Assembly (NCBI GenBank): GCA_049115695.1
Contig: JAGDZR010000007.1
Location: 343,561-407,560, forward strand
DNA length: 64,000 bases
Source: JAGDZR01 sp049115695
GTDB taxonomy: Bacteria; Bacteroidota; Bacteroidia; Cytophagales; Cyclobacteriaceae
Reading direction: 5' to 3'
In this document: one piece after another, positions 26,650 through 35,899 of the stretch
Layout of the letters: every line of letters starts with the position of its first letter
Numbering within the stretch: the stretch's first letter is position 1
Translations under genes and position numbers: made by a program
The notes under the pieces: generated by a model
The model's database searches: none
What the model was told of the DNA's origin: nothing
What the model saw: the letters and a program-made list of their open reading frames with translations, nothing else

Positions 26650-28407
26650 TCAATCGACATTGTCATGAAGAAACTTGTTATTTCCTAATAGATTATTATC
26701 ATCTGTCAGGTTGTATCTCGATATATTCTGTTCTGAAGAGTGAGGTACTTCCTGCAATTTGACCTTCTTGCGTTCATAGGCAGGCACTTCCCATTTTTCC
26801 TTGAAAGCATCAGGACTAATAGGCGCAGCACTTTTATTGGCACTTGCCAATTCTTCTTCACGCTTCCTACGCTGCTCCATAAGCATTAACTTTCGAGATG
26901 GCTGATGTGCCATATCCTGCAGTTCTTCCAATGGATGATCTTCCTCCTCTGGCTCATCACTCATGGAGGGTTCAAATTCGAAATCCCCATCAAATTCAAA
27001 GTCGAATTCGTCCTCTTCCTTTTCTGGTTCTTTTTCAGGGAAATCAAAATCAAAATCCATTCCCCTATTAACCGGAACCTTCTCTTGCTCGTCTTCCTTT
27101 AAAAAGTCAAAATCCAAATCTTCATCTTCGAAACTATCTTCCTTTCGTGCTTCTATCGGATCTTCATGAGGAATTTCACGAAAGCTAAACGGTCTATCAG
27201 ATGGTACTTCATCTTGTTCGTCTTCAATATTCCTTTTGTTTGGATCTGATTGACCAAAGAGCTCAAATTGATTAATACCCTCAGACTTTTCCAGATCGTG
27301 GTAACGCTTTCCGTTGGATTCTGAATAACCTGGCTTTTCTGCAGCCCTTCTATCCTCTATTTCAAACCTGATTGGCTCTGCCACTTTCGTATCCTGCTCT
27401 TCAACTGGTGTACGCTTCAGCTCCATCTCATCAGGTGTTACAAAGCCGGTAGCGATGACCGTCACTCTTATATTTTCACCTAGATCAGCATCGATACCGT
27501 GACCGAATATCACATCAGCCTCATCACCAGCAATTTCCTGCATGTAATCAGTGATTTCTGTGAGTTCATCCATCTGCAACTCTGCTTCCTCTCCGGAAAC
27601 AATGCTAAGTAGTATCTTTTCAGCACCTTTTATGTCGTGATTATTCAACAATGGCGAGTTCAATGCTGCCTCTGCCGCACGTGTAGCACGATTATCACCA
27701 TGTGTCTCTGCAGATCCCATTACAGCGGCTCCTGCATTAACCATTACAGTCTTTACATCTTCAAAATCGACATTGACATAACCAGGTACCGTGATGATTT
27801 CGGCAATGCCCTTAGAAGCTGTGGTAAGTACATTATCTGCCTGACCGAATGCTTCTCTGATTGGTAGATTACCAAAAATTTCTTTGATCTTGTCATTCAT
27901 GATCACAAGAACCGTATCACAATTTTCCTTAAGTGAACGAATTCCCTCATTGGCCTGGTTCATTTTCTTCCTGCCTTCAAACCCAAATGGAGAAGTGACA
28001 ATACCTACAGTAAGAATATCAAGTTCCTTCGCGACCTGCGCAATGACAGGTGCAGCTCCTGTTCCGGTACCACCGCCCATTCCGGCAGTGATAAATACCA
28101 TTTTGGTGCCGTCAGAAAGCATCTCCTTAATTTCCTCCTTGCTTTCAATGGCCGCATTTCTACCCTTTTCAGGGTTTGCTCCTGCTCCAAGACCACTTGT
28201 CAGGTTGATCCCTATTTGTAGCTTAGTCGGAATTGGGCTGCTTTCTAAAGCCTGTACATCCGTATTACAAATGACAAACTCAACATCCTTGATCCCAAGG
28301 TTGTACATATGATTGACAGCATTGCTGCCTCCTCCGCCAACACCAATTACTTTAATGATTGATTTATGATTAGCGGGTATATCAAACGAATAATTATTTT
28401 CAAACAT
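26650..28407 (-). CDS. ftsZ: Cell division protein FtsZ
   Basis: 585 aa tubulin-like GTPase that forms the Z ring. Nucleotide-binding GVGGGGSNAVNHM near 22-34 and the tubulin signature GGGTGTG at 111-117 are intact, and the GTPase plus activation domains end near 320. The following 230 or so residues are a long, strongly acidic linker (many D, E, F and P; e.g. DEDLDFDFLKEDEQE), then basic RKLMLMEQRRKREEE and a C-terminal segment. Such long linkers occur in Bacteroidota FtsZ. Last gene of the dcw operon, 26 bases after ftsA. Confidence 0.98.
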   Translation of the reverse strand: MFENNYSFDIPANHKSIIKVIGVGGGGSNAVNHMYNLGIKDVEFVICNTDVQALESSPIPTKLQIGINLTSGLGAGANPEKGRNAAIESKEEIKEMLSDGTKMVFITAGMGGGTGTGAAPVIAQVAKELDILTVGIVTSPFGFEGRKKMNQANEGIRSLKENCDTVLVIMNDKIKEIFGNLPIREAFGQADNVLTTASKGIAEIITVPGYVNVDFEDVKTVMVNAGAAVMGSAETHGDNRATRAAEAALNSPLLNNHDIKGAEKILLSIVSGEEAELQMDELTEITDYMQEIAGDEADVIFGHGIDADLGENIRVTVIATGFVTPDEMELKRTPVEEQDTKVAEPIRFEIEDRRAAEKPGYSESNGKRYHDLEKSEGINQFELFGQSDPNKRNIEDEQDEVPSDRPFSFREIPHEDPIEARKEDSFEDEDLDFDFLKEDEQEKVPVNRGMDFDFDFPEKEPEKEEDEFDFEFDGDFEFEPSMSDEPEEEDHPLEELQDMAHQPSRKLMLMEQRRKREEELASANKSAAPISPDAFKEKWEVPAYERKKVKLQEVPHSSEQNISRYNLTDDNNLLGNNKFLHDNVD

Positions 28408-28433
28408 GATTTTCGATAGTTAGTTGTTTAACA

Positions 28434-29726
28434 TTAGGCTCGTTCATCCAAATCATCGATGAGCAATCCTTTTGTTTTTTCTAGAATCGTGTGGAAAAAT
28501 TTTCCGCTTTGTCTTTCACGGCTCCTTCTTCCTTCTGTAGTACCCGCAGTTTCCAAATACTGCGTATCTCGTGCATCCAGGGCTTTAAAACCCGAAAGGA
28601 CAAGCCCAACTGATGTTGCATACATCGGACTTTTCACTGCATCCACTTTGCTTTTACCTAAGTGTTCGTTTGGATAGCCAATACGAGTATCCAATCCTGT
28701 CATGTATTCAAACAGCTGTCTTAGGTTGTTCAATTGAGATCCACCACCCGTAACAACGATACCAGCTGTCAGTTTTTTGTGGTATCCGGATGAAATGATT
28801 TCAGTATGCACCATTTCAATGATCTCTTCCATTCTTGCCTCGATCACATGAGCAAGGTTCTTGACTGATATCTCCTTTGGAGATCTGTTCCTTAAACCAG
28901 GAATTGAAACAATTTCATTGGCATTAGCCTCTTCCGAGATCGCCCTTCCAAATTTAGTTTTCAACAATTCAGCCTGATGCTCCATTACCATGCATCCTTG
29001 CTTGATATCTGACGTGATGATGTTCCCACCAAATGGAATTACAGCAGTATGTCGAATGATGTTGTCATAAAACACCGCGATATCAGTAGTGCCACCTCCA
29101 ATATCCACCAAACAAACTCCAGCCTCTTTTTCTTCATCCGACAATACCGCCAGACTTGAAGCAAGGGGCTCCAAAATGAGGTTATCAATTTCTAAACCCG
29201 CACGACGCACACACTTATTGATATTGTTGATCGCGTTGGTTTGGGCCGTAATGATATGGAAATCTGCTTCCAGCTTCACACCAGACATGCCCACCGGGTC
29301 CTTGATTTCATCTTCATAATCCACAATGTAATCCTGTGGCATTACATGTATGATCTGACTTCCCGGAGGAATTACAATTCGATACATGTCATTTGCTAAT
29401 CGATTCACATCTTCAACATTGATCTCATCATCAGTAGTTCGTGTAATCGAACCATGATGAATTGAACTCTTAATGTGCTGACCAGCAATTCCAACATTCA
29501 CCAATCCGATATCAATACCAGATTGGTCACTTGCTTCTTTCATGGCCAATTCTATCGCCCGAACGGTTTTATCGATGTTGATCACAACACCTCGACTCAC
29601 TCCATCGGATGAGGCTTTACCCATACCGAGGATTTCGAGCTTTCCGTACTCGTTCTTTTTACCAACGATCGCGCAGATCTTGGTAGTTCCGATATCCAGG
29701 CCAACGACTATTTTGTCCTCTTCCAT
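28434..29726 (-). CDS. ftsA: Cell division protein FtsA
   Basis: 430 aa actin-fold protein that anchors FtsZ to the membrane. VGLDIGTTKICAIVG (phosphate 1), VCLVDIGGGTTDIAVF (phosphate 2) and GIVVTGGGSQLNNL (adenosine motif) are present, as is the SHS2/1C domain between the first two. The C-terminus (FHTILEKTKGLLIDDL) contains the amphipathic helix expected for membrane binding. Between ftsQ (14-base gap) and ftsZ. Confidence 0.98.
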   Translation of the reverse strand: MEEDKIVVGLDIGTTKICAIVGKKNEYGKLEILGMGKASSDGVSRGVVINIDKTVRAIELAMKEASDQSGIDIGLVNVGIAGQHIKSSIHHGSITRTTDDEINVEDVNRLANDMYRIVIPPGSQIIHVMPQDYIVDYEDEIKDPVGMSGVKLEADFHIITAQTNAINNINKCVRRAGLEIDNLILEPLASSLAVLSDEEKEAGVCLVDIGGGTTDIAVFYDNIIRHTAVIPFGGNIITSDIKQGCMVMEHQAELLKTKFGRAISEEANANEIVSIPGLRNRSPKEISVKNLAHVIEARMEEIIEMVHTEIISSGYHKKLTAGIVVTGGGSQLNNLRQLFEYMTGLDTRIGYPNEHLGKSKVDAVKSPMYATSVGLVLSGFKALDARDTQYLETAGTTEGRRSRERQSGKFFHTILEKTKGLLIDDLDERA

Positions 29727-29740
29727 GATTTATTTTTATT

Positions 29741-30499
29741 TTACTTACAGACTATTTGGTTATTATACTTGACGTTTACATAGGCATATGTATTCCACCC
29801 TTTTGTTGGTAGTATTTGCTTATAAAAAACTTTTAGTTTTCTAAATTTTTGTTCGATTTCCCTGGCTGAACCAAATTGGATTTCCTGTTTCGTCACCTGC
29901 GGGAGCATCGTAATCTCCTTTTTTGGATCAACAATCATATGGGCTATTTGCGCTTTCCAAAACTCGTCCTGATCAATGTATTTGAACATGTGCATCAAAT
30001 CAGCACCCAAATCATTCTCAAAAAGATTGCTCTCCCATAGTTCTTCCGTTTCTAACTCTACCAATGGTACTCGTGCTGTGTGCTTTGAGTTTAAGGGTAG
30101 TAAATTTCCATCCTCATCTACATACCTATCACCTTGATTTTTGTAGTTGATAAGTCTCGCAAGAGGCCTGGTTTGTTCCAATTGAATTTTCAGACTGCCC
30201 TTGATATCCAAATAAACCTGTGCATCCCGAACAAAGGAGTTTTCTTCAACCCTTCTCTCTAATTCCTTCAGGTCCAATTGATCGAGGGTAAGCCCTAGCA
30301 CATATTCCTCACTTTCGGCATTGATCAGCTGAACAACTTCTTGCTGATCGACAAAGTAATAGCCGTCCTTGACTTCAATGTCAATGTTCAGATCACTCAC
30401 ATATCGATCTGATTGTCGTTTGGAAGCGAAGCTGATCAAACTGATAACTAAAACCAGTCCGAATGAATACGACAATATTTGTTTGATCCTATCCTTCAT
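29741..30499 (-). CDS. ftsQ: Cell division protein FtsQ/DivIB
   Basis: 252 aa, short cytoplasmic end, one TM (ILSYSFGLVLVISLISFA, about 8-25), then a POTRA-like region (YYFVDQQEVVQLIN, LKELERRVEENSFVRDAQVYLDIKGSLKIQLEQTRPLARL) and the FtsQ beta domain. Weakly conserved in sequence, so the name rests on architecture plus its place between murC and ftsA. The start overlaps murC by 11 bases. Confidence 0.88.
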   Translation of the reverse strand: MKDRIKQILSYSFGLVLVISLISFASKRQSDRYVSDLNIDIEVKDGYYFVDQQEVVQLINAESEEYVLGLTLDQLDLKELERRVEENSFVRDAQVYLDIKGSLKIQLEQTRPLARLINYKNQGDRYVDEDGNLLPLNSKHTARVPLVELETEELWESNLFENDLGADLMHMFKYIDQDEFWKAQIAHMIVDPKKEITMLPQVTKQEIQFGSAREIEQKFRKLKVFYKQILPTKGWNTYAYVNVKYNNQIVCK

Positions 30500-31874
30500 G
30501 GCTTGTGTTGTTTAGATAGTACTCCTTGATCAGGGGTACCAATTGATCAATATCACCAGCCCCAACTGTCAACAAAACTTCAGGTTTGAGATCATCCAGA
30601 CATCCTGGAAAATCCTCCTTCTGCATATGATGTTTATTGCTGTGATTGATTTTATCAAAAATGACTTGTGAGGTAATGCCCAAAATTGGGAGCTCTCTTG
30701 CCGGGTATATGTCTAAAAGAATCACCTCATCTGCGGCACTCAAACTTTCAGCAAAGCCCTCTTGAAAATCCCGAGTTCGTGTATAAAGATGAGGTTGAAA
30801 AACGGCTGTGATTCTTTTGTCAGGATATAACTTTCTTACCGATGTTAGCAACGCCTGAATTTCAGACGGATGATGGGCATAATCATCAATGTAGACCACA
30901 TCGTCTCGCCTGATGACGTATTCAAACCTTCTTTTAACGCCTTTATAAGTTCCAATTCGTTCACTGATTTGCTCTGGTGTCATTTGTAAATGTAGCGCAG
31001 CGGTTATTGCCGCCACGGCATTTGACACATTGTGAAACCCAGGTAACTGGAGTCTCAAATCTTTGATCGACACCTCTCCTTCATAATCGAAAACAAAGCA
31101 TCCATCAGAAACCCGAATATTTGTTGCTTTGATACGAGCAGATTCCAATCCGTAGGTGGAAAACGCGCGGGACAATGTATCCCCTACCTTTTCAGCCACA
31201 TTTTCGTGTAACAAAATATTGCCCTTTGGATCCGTCAGTTGCATAAAGTCGAGATAGGACTTATGCATTTCACCAGAGTCGCCATAAATATCGAGATGAT
31301 CTGGATCCAATGACGTAACTACAGAAAAATTTGGGTTCAATCTTAAAAATGAACGATCAAATTCATCCGCTTCCACTACTACAGGAGCATCGCGATCACC
31401 ATTAATTAGGTTGGAACCGTAATTGGTCATGATACCCCCAACGAAAGCTGAACAGCCCTTCTCACTTCCGTGAAGTAAGTGTGCCACCATCGAGGAAGTG
31501 GTAGTCTTACCGTGCGTACCTGCAACTGCTACAGTGTAATGATCTTTTGTAATGATGCCGAGAACTTCAGAGCGCTTCTTGACAGCAAATCCATTTAAAT
31601 CGAAATAATGAAGTTCATTGTGATCATCTGGAATTGCAGGTGTGTAAACCACCAATGTCTGTTTTGAATCCTTACACTGATCAGGAATAAGTGCCTCGCT
31701 ATCGGCAAAATGAATATCAATTCCCTCCTTGATAAGAGCGGAAGTCAATGGCGTTCTAACCCGATCATATCCGGCTACAAATGCTCCCCTACTATTGAAC
31801 CATCTAGCTAAGGCAGACATTCCTATCCCTCCAATTCCGACAAAGTAGACGCTATGTATTTTGTCTAAATTCAT
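30489..31874 (-). CDS. murC: UDP-N-acetylmuramate-L-alanine ligase
   Basis: 461 aa Mur ligase adding L-alanine to UDP-MurNAc. N-terminal Rossmann part VYFVGIGGIGMSALARWF, ATP motif AGTHGKTTTSSMVAH, EADEFDRSFL and the DYAHHPSEIQALL signature of MurC are all visible. Start overlaps the murG stop (ATGA). Confidence 0.98.
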   Translation of the reverse strand: MNLDKIHSVYFVGIGGIGMSALARWFNSRGAFVAGYDRVRTPLTSALIKEGIDIHFADSEALIPDQCKDSKQTLVVYTPAIPDDHNELHYFDLNGFAVKKRSEVLGIITKDHYTVAVAGTHGKTTTSSMVAHLLHGSEKGCSAFVGGIMTNYGSNLINGDRDAPVVVEADEFDRSFLRLNPNFSVVTSLDPDHLDIYGDSGEMHKSYLDFMQLTDPKGNILLHENVAEKVGDTLSRAFSTYGLESARIKATNIRVSDGCFVFDYEGEVSIKDLRLQLPGFHNVSNAVAAITAALHLQMTPEQISERIGTYKGVKRRFEYVIRRDDVVYIDDYAHHPSEIQALLTSVRKLYPDKRITAVFQPHLYTRTRDFQEGFAESLSAADEVILLDIYPARELPILGITSQVIFDKINHSNKHHMQKEDFPGCLDDLKPEVLLTVGAGDIDQLVPLIKEYYLNNTSHEG

Positions 31875-32995
31875 GCCACCAGTCTGATTATTTCATTTGC
31901 GATATCCATAGCCGCGTTTGGTCTACTCATCTTCGAGATATTCGTCTGGAGAGACTTCAGTTTATCAGGGCTATTGAGCGTTTTAACTACAACTTCTTTG
32001 AGGTCTTCAATGGCTCGATTGTCGTCAATGACAATCGCTGCATTTCTTTCTTCAAGTGCTTTTGCATTTTTGTTTTGATGGTCCTCTGCTACATTGGGAG
32101 AAGGGATCAAAATGCATGGCTTTGCGGTTAACATGAGTTCCGCTAATGATAGTGCTCCAGATCGGCTTACTACAATATCTGCCGCCTGATAAGCATATTT
32201 CATATTGGCTATAAAAGCCTGAATGCTTACGCCCACTTGCTGCTTATCCTCCGTTCTTCGGATCATTTCATCATAATAGAACCCTCCTGTTTGCCAAATG
32301 AGCTGTAAGTCAGCTGCTAGTAGTTCATCCAAATTGGCCAATATTGCCTCATTGATTGTGCGAGCTCCAAGGCTTCCTCCGATTATAAGAATGGTCTTCT
32401 TTCCTGCCTGCAGGCCAAAATGATCGAGTGCCATCATTTTCTGATCATTCGAGCTTGTAATGGTTTTTCGTACCGGGTTACCTGTTACAATGACTTTGGC
32501 ATTTGGAAAGTAAGTTTCAAGTCCTTCGTGCGCCACGCACACAACATTCACTCTCTTTGATAGCAGCTTGTTGGTCAATCCGGCATATGAATTTTGTTCC
32601 TGAATTAAAGTAGGAATTTTCTTTACTGAAGCTGCAAATAAGAGTGGGCCACTCGCATACCCACCTACGCCAACCACCACATGTGGCTTAAAAGATCTTA
32701 GCAATCTAAAAGACTTCCATATACTGGAAATCAATTTGAATGGAAACAATAAATTCTGAATCGTAAGCTTTCGTTGCAATCCACTGATCCAAAGCCCTAC
32801 AATTTCAAATCCTGCTTCCGGAACCTTTTGCATTTCCATCTTGCCCTTGGCTCCAACAAAAAGCAATTCAACATTATCCAAAGCGGCCTTTAGTTCCTGA
32901 CCAATGGCTATTGCAGGATATATATGCCCACCAGTACCTCCACCACTGATCATGATGCGCAACGAACCTTCGCGATATGTTTGTTCATGACTCAT
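31871..32995 (-). CDS. murG: UDP-GlcNAc:undecaprenyl-pyrophosphoryl-MurNAc-pentapeptide GlcNAc transferase
   Basis: 374 aa GT28 enzyme that converts lipid I to lipid II on the inner leaflet. Donor/acceptor loop ISGGGTGGHIYPA near 16-28, GVGGYASGP, GGSLGAR, and VSRSGALSLAE with the distal GlcNAc site are all present. Overlaps ftsW by 4 bases upstream and murC by 4 bases downstream. Confidence 0.98.
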   Translation of the reverse strand: MSHEQTYREGSLRIMISGGGTGGHIYPAIAIGQELKAALDNVELLFVGAKGKMEMQKVPEAGFEIVGLWISGLQRKLTIQNLLFPFKLISSIWKSFRLLRSFKPHVVVGVGGYASGPLLFAASVKKIPTLIQEQNSYAGLTNKLLSKRVNVVCVAHEGLETYFPNAKVIVTGNPVRKTITSSNDQKMMALDHFGLQAGKKTILIIGGSLGARTINEAILANLDELLAADLQLIWQTGGFYYDEMIRRTEDKQQVGVSIQAFIANMKYAYQAADIVVSRSGALSLAELMLTAKPCILIPSPNVAEDHQNKNAKALEERNAAIVIDDNRAIEDLKEVVVKTLNSPDKLKSLQTNISKMSRPNAAMDIANEIIRLVA

Positions 32996-34149
32996 GCAGC
33001 CTGATTCATTCTGTATTGGTTAGAAACCGGTTTTCCAATTGTATCCATCTCACCTCTGGAAACACTTAAAATGATACCAAGAGAAATCCCCATGAACAAC
33101 TGAGAAGTACCTCCCATGCTAATGAGTGGAAGTGTTAACCCGGTAATTGGTCCTAAGCCAACTGCTACACCCATATTGATCATAGCCTGAACAACGATTG
33201 CAAAACTTAATCCGGCGGAGAGTAATCCTCCATATGTTTTTTCACAGGCCAGCGATGCACGCATGCCCCTGTAAAGCAATCCGAGATATAACAATAAAAC
33301 TGTTAATCCTCCGATCAATCCGTACTCCTCCAGTATGATGGCGTAGATAAAATCTGAAAATGAAGAAGGCAGAAAATTACGCTGATCACTTTGACCCGGA
33401 CCTTTTCCAAGCAAGCCGCCAGTTGCTACTGCCACATAAGCTTGTTTGGCCTGGAAAGGCGTATCGCCTGAATAGAAATCTTCTATACGACTCAAGGCCG
33501 TATCTCCACGCTGACCTAAAGCGATCGCTGATACGCCAGCCAAGCCTCCAATTAACATCAGCATTGCCAGGTACTTCATCGGTACTCTACCGATGAAAAG
33601 TATCAACATACAGGTAGCAAATAGAAGTACAGCAGATGAAATATCTGTCAGGGCAATTAACCCGCAGATTAAACCAATCCACATCAACATTGGAATAATG
33701 GCCTTTTGAAAATCTGCAATTCTCTCCTGACGATTTGACAACATACTTGCTAGTGTAATGATGAGCGCTAGCTTTGCCAGATCAGATGGCTGAAAGGCCT
33801 GATTGATAATGGGTATAGTGATCCATCTAGAAGCCTCATTGATACTAACACCAAACTTCCAGGTAAACAGCAGGAGCGGAACCGACACCCAAAGGACAAG
33901 TCTTGATATCTTAGAGAAATAGCGATAATCGACCCGGTGGGCTAGCCACATAGCCAGCAAACTGAGCATAACCAAAGCAGAGTGTTTGATCAGGTAATAC
34001 TCAGTATCACCTCCCATCCGCTTGTAGGCAAGACTTCCAGTTGCACTATAAACTACCAAAATACTGAAAAGAGATAGCACGGTTACGATAAACCAAATAA
34101 CCGGATCACCTTTCAAATTGCGATATGCCCATTGTTTTATCTCATTCAT
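32992..34149 (-). CDS. ftsW: SEDS-family peptidoglycan glycosyltransferase FtsW
   Basis: 385 aa with about ten TM segments. SEDS features: PVIWFIVTVLSLFSILVVYSA in TM1, INEASRWITIP with the acidic/arginine loop, FQPSDLAKLALI, and C-terminal GPITGLTLPLISMGGTSQLF. Works with the FtsI transpeptidase encoded in the same operon to make septal peptidoglycan. Position inside dcw favours FtsW over RodA. Confidence 0.95.
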   Translation of the reverse strand: MNEIKQWAYRNLKGDPVIWFIVTVLSLFSILVVYSATGSLAYKRMGGDTEYYLIKHSALVMLSLLAMWLAHRVDYRYFSKISRLVLWVSVPLLLFTWKFGVSINEASRWITIPIINQAFQPSDLAKLALIITLASMLSNRQERIADFQKAIIPMLMWIGLICGLIALTDISSAVLLFATCMLILFIGRVPMKYLAMLMLIGGLAGVSAIALGQRGDTALSRIEDFYSGDTPFQAKQAYVAVATGGLLGKGPGQSDQRNFLPSSFSDFIYAIILEEYGLIGGLTVLLLYLGLLYRGMRASLACEKTYGGLLSAGLSFAIVVQAMINMGVAVGLGPITGLTLPLISMGGTSQLFMGISLGIILSVSRGEMDTIGKPVSNQYRMNQAA

Positions 34150-35513
34150 ATCTTCTGGTGTTTTTTATTTCTTAATGTCAGTACTGCCTCTCTAAATTGA
34201 TCTCCTCTATCTTCGTAACTTTTGAATAAATCGAAACTTGCACATGCCGGAGAAAGCAGCACAACATCCTGATCATCTGCCAGACCATTGGCCAATTCAA
34301 TTGCTTCTTTTAAGTCTTCTGTGTTTTCAATTACCTCAGCTTTGTCATTGAAATAGTTGAGTAACTTTTCATTATCTGTTCCCAGGCAAATGATTGCCTT
34401 TACCTTTTCTTTTACTAATGCGTCGATTTGCTGATAGTCATTGCCTTTATCCACTCCACCGGCAATCCATACGATAGGTTTTGTAATACCTTCCAATGCA
34501 AAATATACGGCATCAACATTCGTAGCTTTTGAGTCGTTGATGTATCGGACACCCCCTATTTCGGCGACTAGTTCCAATCGATGTGGCGCATTTTTAAAAC
34601 TTTTCAACCCTTGAACGATTTTAACCAAAGGCACATCCATGGAAAGTGCAGTTAAAACTGAAGCCATCGTGTTGACCATGTTGTGCTTACCAATTAGCTG
34701 AACTTCGTTGATTGGAATAGAAAGATCTTTTTGATTGACATGAAAAATCAGTCTGTCATGATCCAGGAATGCCCCATCCCGATCATGTTTGATGGTAGAA
34801 ATTGCAAAAACACTTGCGTCAATTTTCCTATTTGCGACCTCCTTCTCTATCGGAATACTATCAGCACAGTAAATGAAGCATTGGTCCTTGCTGAGATTTT
34901 GAGTGATCTTGAACTTAGAAGCTACATAGTTATCAAAATCATGATTGTAACGATCGAGATGATCTGGCGTGATATTGAGCAGAACTGCTACATCAGGGCG
35001 AAAATTAATGATTCCGTCCAACTGGAAACTACTAATTTCCACAACGAAGTAGTCATAATGTTTTTCAGCTACTTGCTTCGCTAAGCTAATGCCAACATTC
35101 CCGGCTAAAGCAACATTGTAACCAGCTGATTTCAACAACTGGTAAGTCAGCAATGTGGTAGTAGTCTTGCCGTTTGTGCCTGTGATTGCAATGATTTTTG
35201 AACCTTCCGGGATATAGTCAAAGGCAAACTCTATTTCAGAAATGACCGGAACTCCATTAGACAGGGCTTGTTGAACTACGCTCACTGTATCCGAAATTCC
35301 AGGGCTTTTTACAATCAAGTCAGCAGACACTATGGACTCACTAGTATGCTTTCTTTGTTCGTAATCAATGTTTTGTTGCTCTAGCCAGCTGATATGATCA
35401 GCTGCAATTTGGCCATAGTCAGACACAAAGACTTCCAACCCTTGCTGATGCGCAAGCTTGGCAGCTCCCATTCCGCTTTCACCGGTACCTAATATGACTA
35501 CTTTCTTTGCCAA
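34146..35513 (-). CDS. murD: UDP-N-acetylmuramoyl-L-alanine-D-glutamate ligase
   Basis: 455 aa. VVILGTGESGMGAAKLA at the N-terminus, ATP motif ITGTNGKTTTTLLTYQ, NITPDHLDRY and INDSKATN (a MurD hallmark) are present. The start codon is TTG at 35513, placed two bases after the stop of the small gene upstream. The next ATG would remove the first strand of the Rossmann fold. Adds D-glutamate to UDP-MurNAc-L-Ala. Stop overlaps the ftsW start. Confidence 0.97.
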   Translation of the reverse strand: MAKKVVILGTGESGMGAAKLAHQQGLEVFVSDYGQIAADHISWLEQQNIDYEQRKHTSESIVSADLIVKSPGISDTVSVVQQALSNGVPVISEIEFAFDYIPEGSKIIAITGTNGKTTTTLLTYQLLKSAGYNVALAGNVGISLAKQVAEKHYDYFVVEISSFQLDGIINFRPDVAVLLNITPDHLDRYNHDFDNYVASKFKITQNLSKDQCFIYCADSIPIEKEVANRKIDASVFAISTIKHDRDGAFLDHDRLIFHVNQKDLSIPINEVQLIGKHNMVNTMASVLTALSMDVPLVKIVQGLKSFKNAPHRLELVAEIGGVRYINDSKATNVDAVYFALEGITKPIVWIAGGVDKGNDYQQIDALVKEKVKAIICLGTDNEKLLNYFNDKAEVIENTEDLKEAIELANGLADDQDVVLLSPACASFDLFKSYEDRGDQFREAVLTLRNKKHQKI

Positions 35514-35515
35514 TT

Positions 35516-35899
35516 TTAGATGTCGTCTTTTACTTTTCTTTCAATAATCTTATCACATGCAAAGGAGTAGACAGACAACAGGTCGTAACCATACTTGACA
35601 AAATCGTTGATGTATCTCACCTTTTGGGCTTGATTCATTTGACTCAATCGGTCCATGCAATAAAGGACCTCATCCATTTCCTCCTCCAACTTCTCCATGA
35701 TGGCACCAAATCTTGCCTCAGAGTTATTTGCCAGCAGGCTTGGAAATATTTTATCTATTCGCTTCGCACTCCGGATAATCAAACTTGTTACAGGAACAAG
35801 ACTCGTTCCGGGCATCAGCTCTGTGAGCTGCACCGCTGCGTCCTGCAACTTTTCATTTCTTTTGGATAGTTCTGTTAAGTCCATATGTATGTGCTTCAT
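35516..35899 (-). CDS. Uncharacterised helical protein embedded in the dcw operon
   Basis: 127 aa with no signal peptide or TM segment. Most of the length reads as amphipathic helices (LTELSKRNEKLQDAAVQLTEL, FGAIMEKLEEEMDEVLYCMDRL, FVKYGYDLLSVYSFACDKII), suggesting a small helical bundle. Its ATG overlaps the mraY stop (ATGA) and its stop lies two bases before the TTG of murD, so its translation is coupled to both. Codon use looks like that of its neighbours. I recognise no family. Cotranslation suggests a role in cell-wall precursor synthesis or division, which is inference. Confidence 0.85.
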   Translation of the reverse strand: MKHIHMDLTELSKRNEKLQDAAVQLTELMPGTSLVPVTSLIIRSAKRIDKIFPSLLANNSEARFGAIMEKLEEEMDEVLYCMDRLSQMNQAQKVRYINDFVKYGYDLLSVYSFACDKIIERKVKDDI

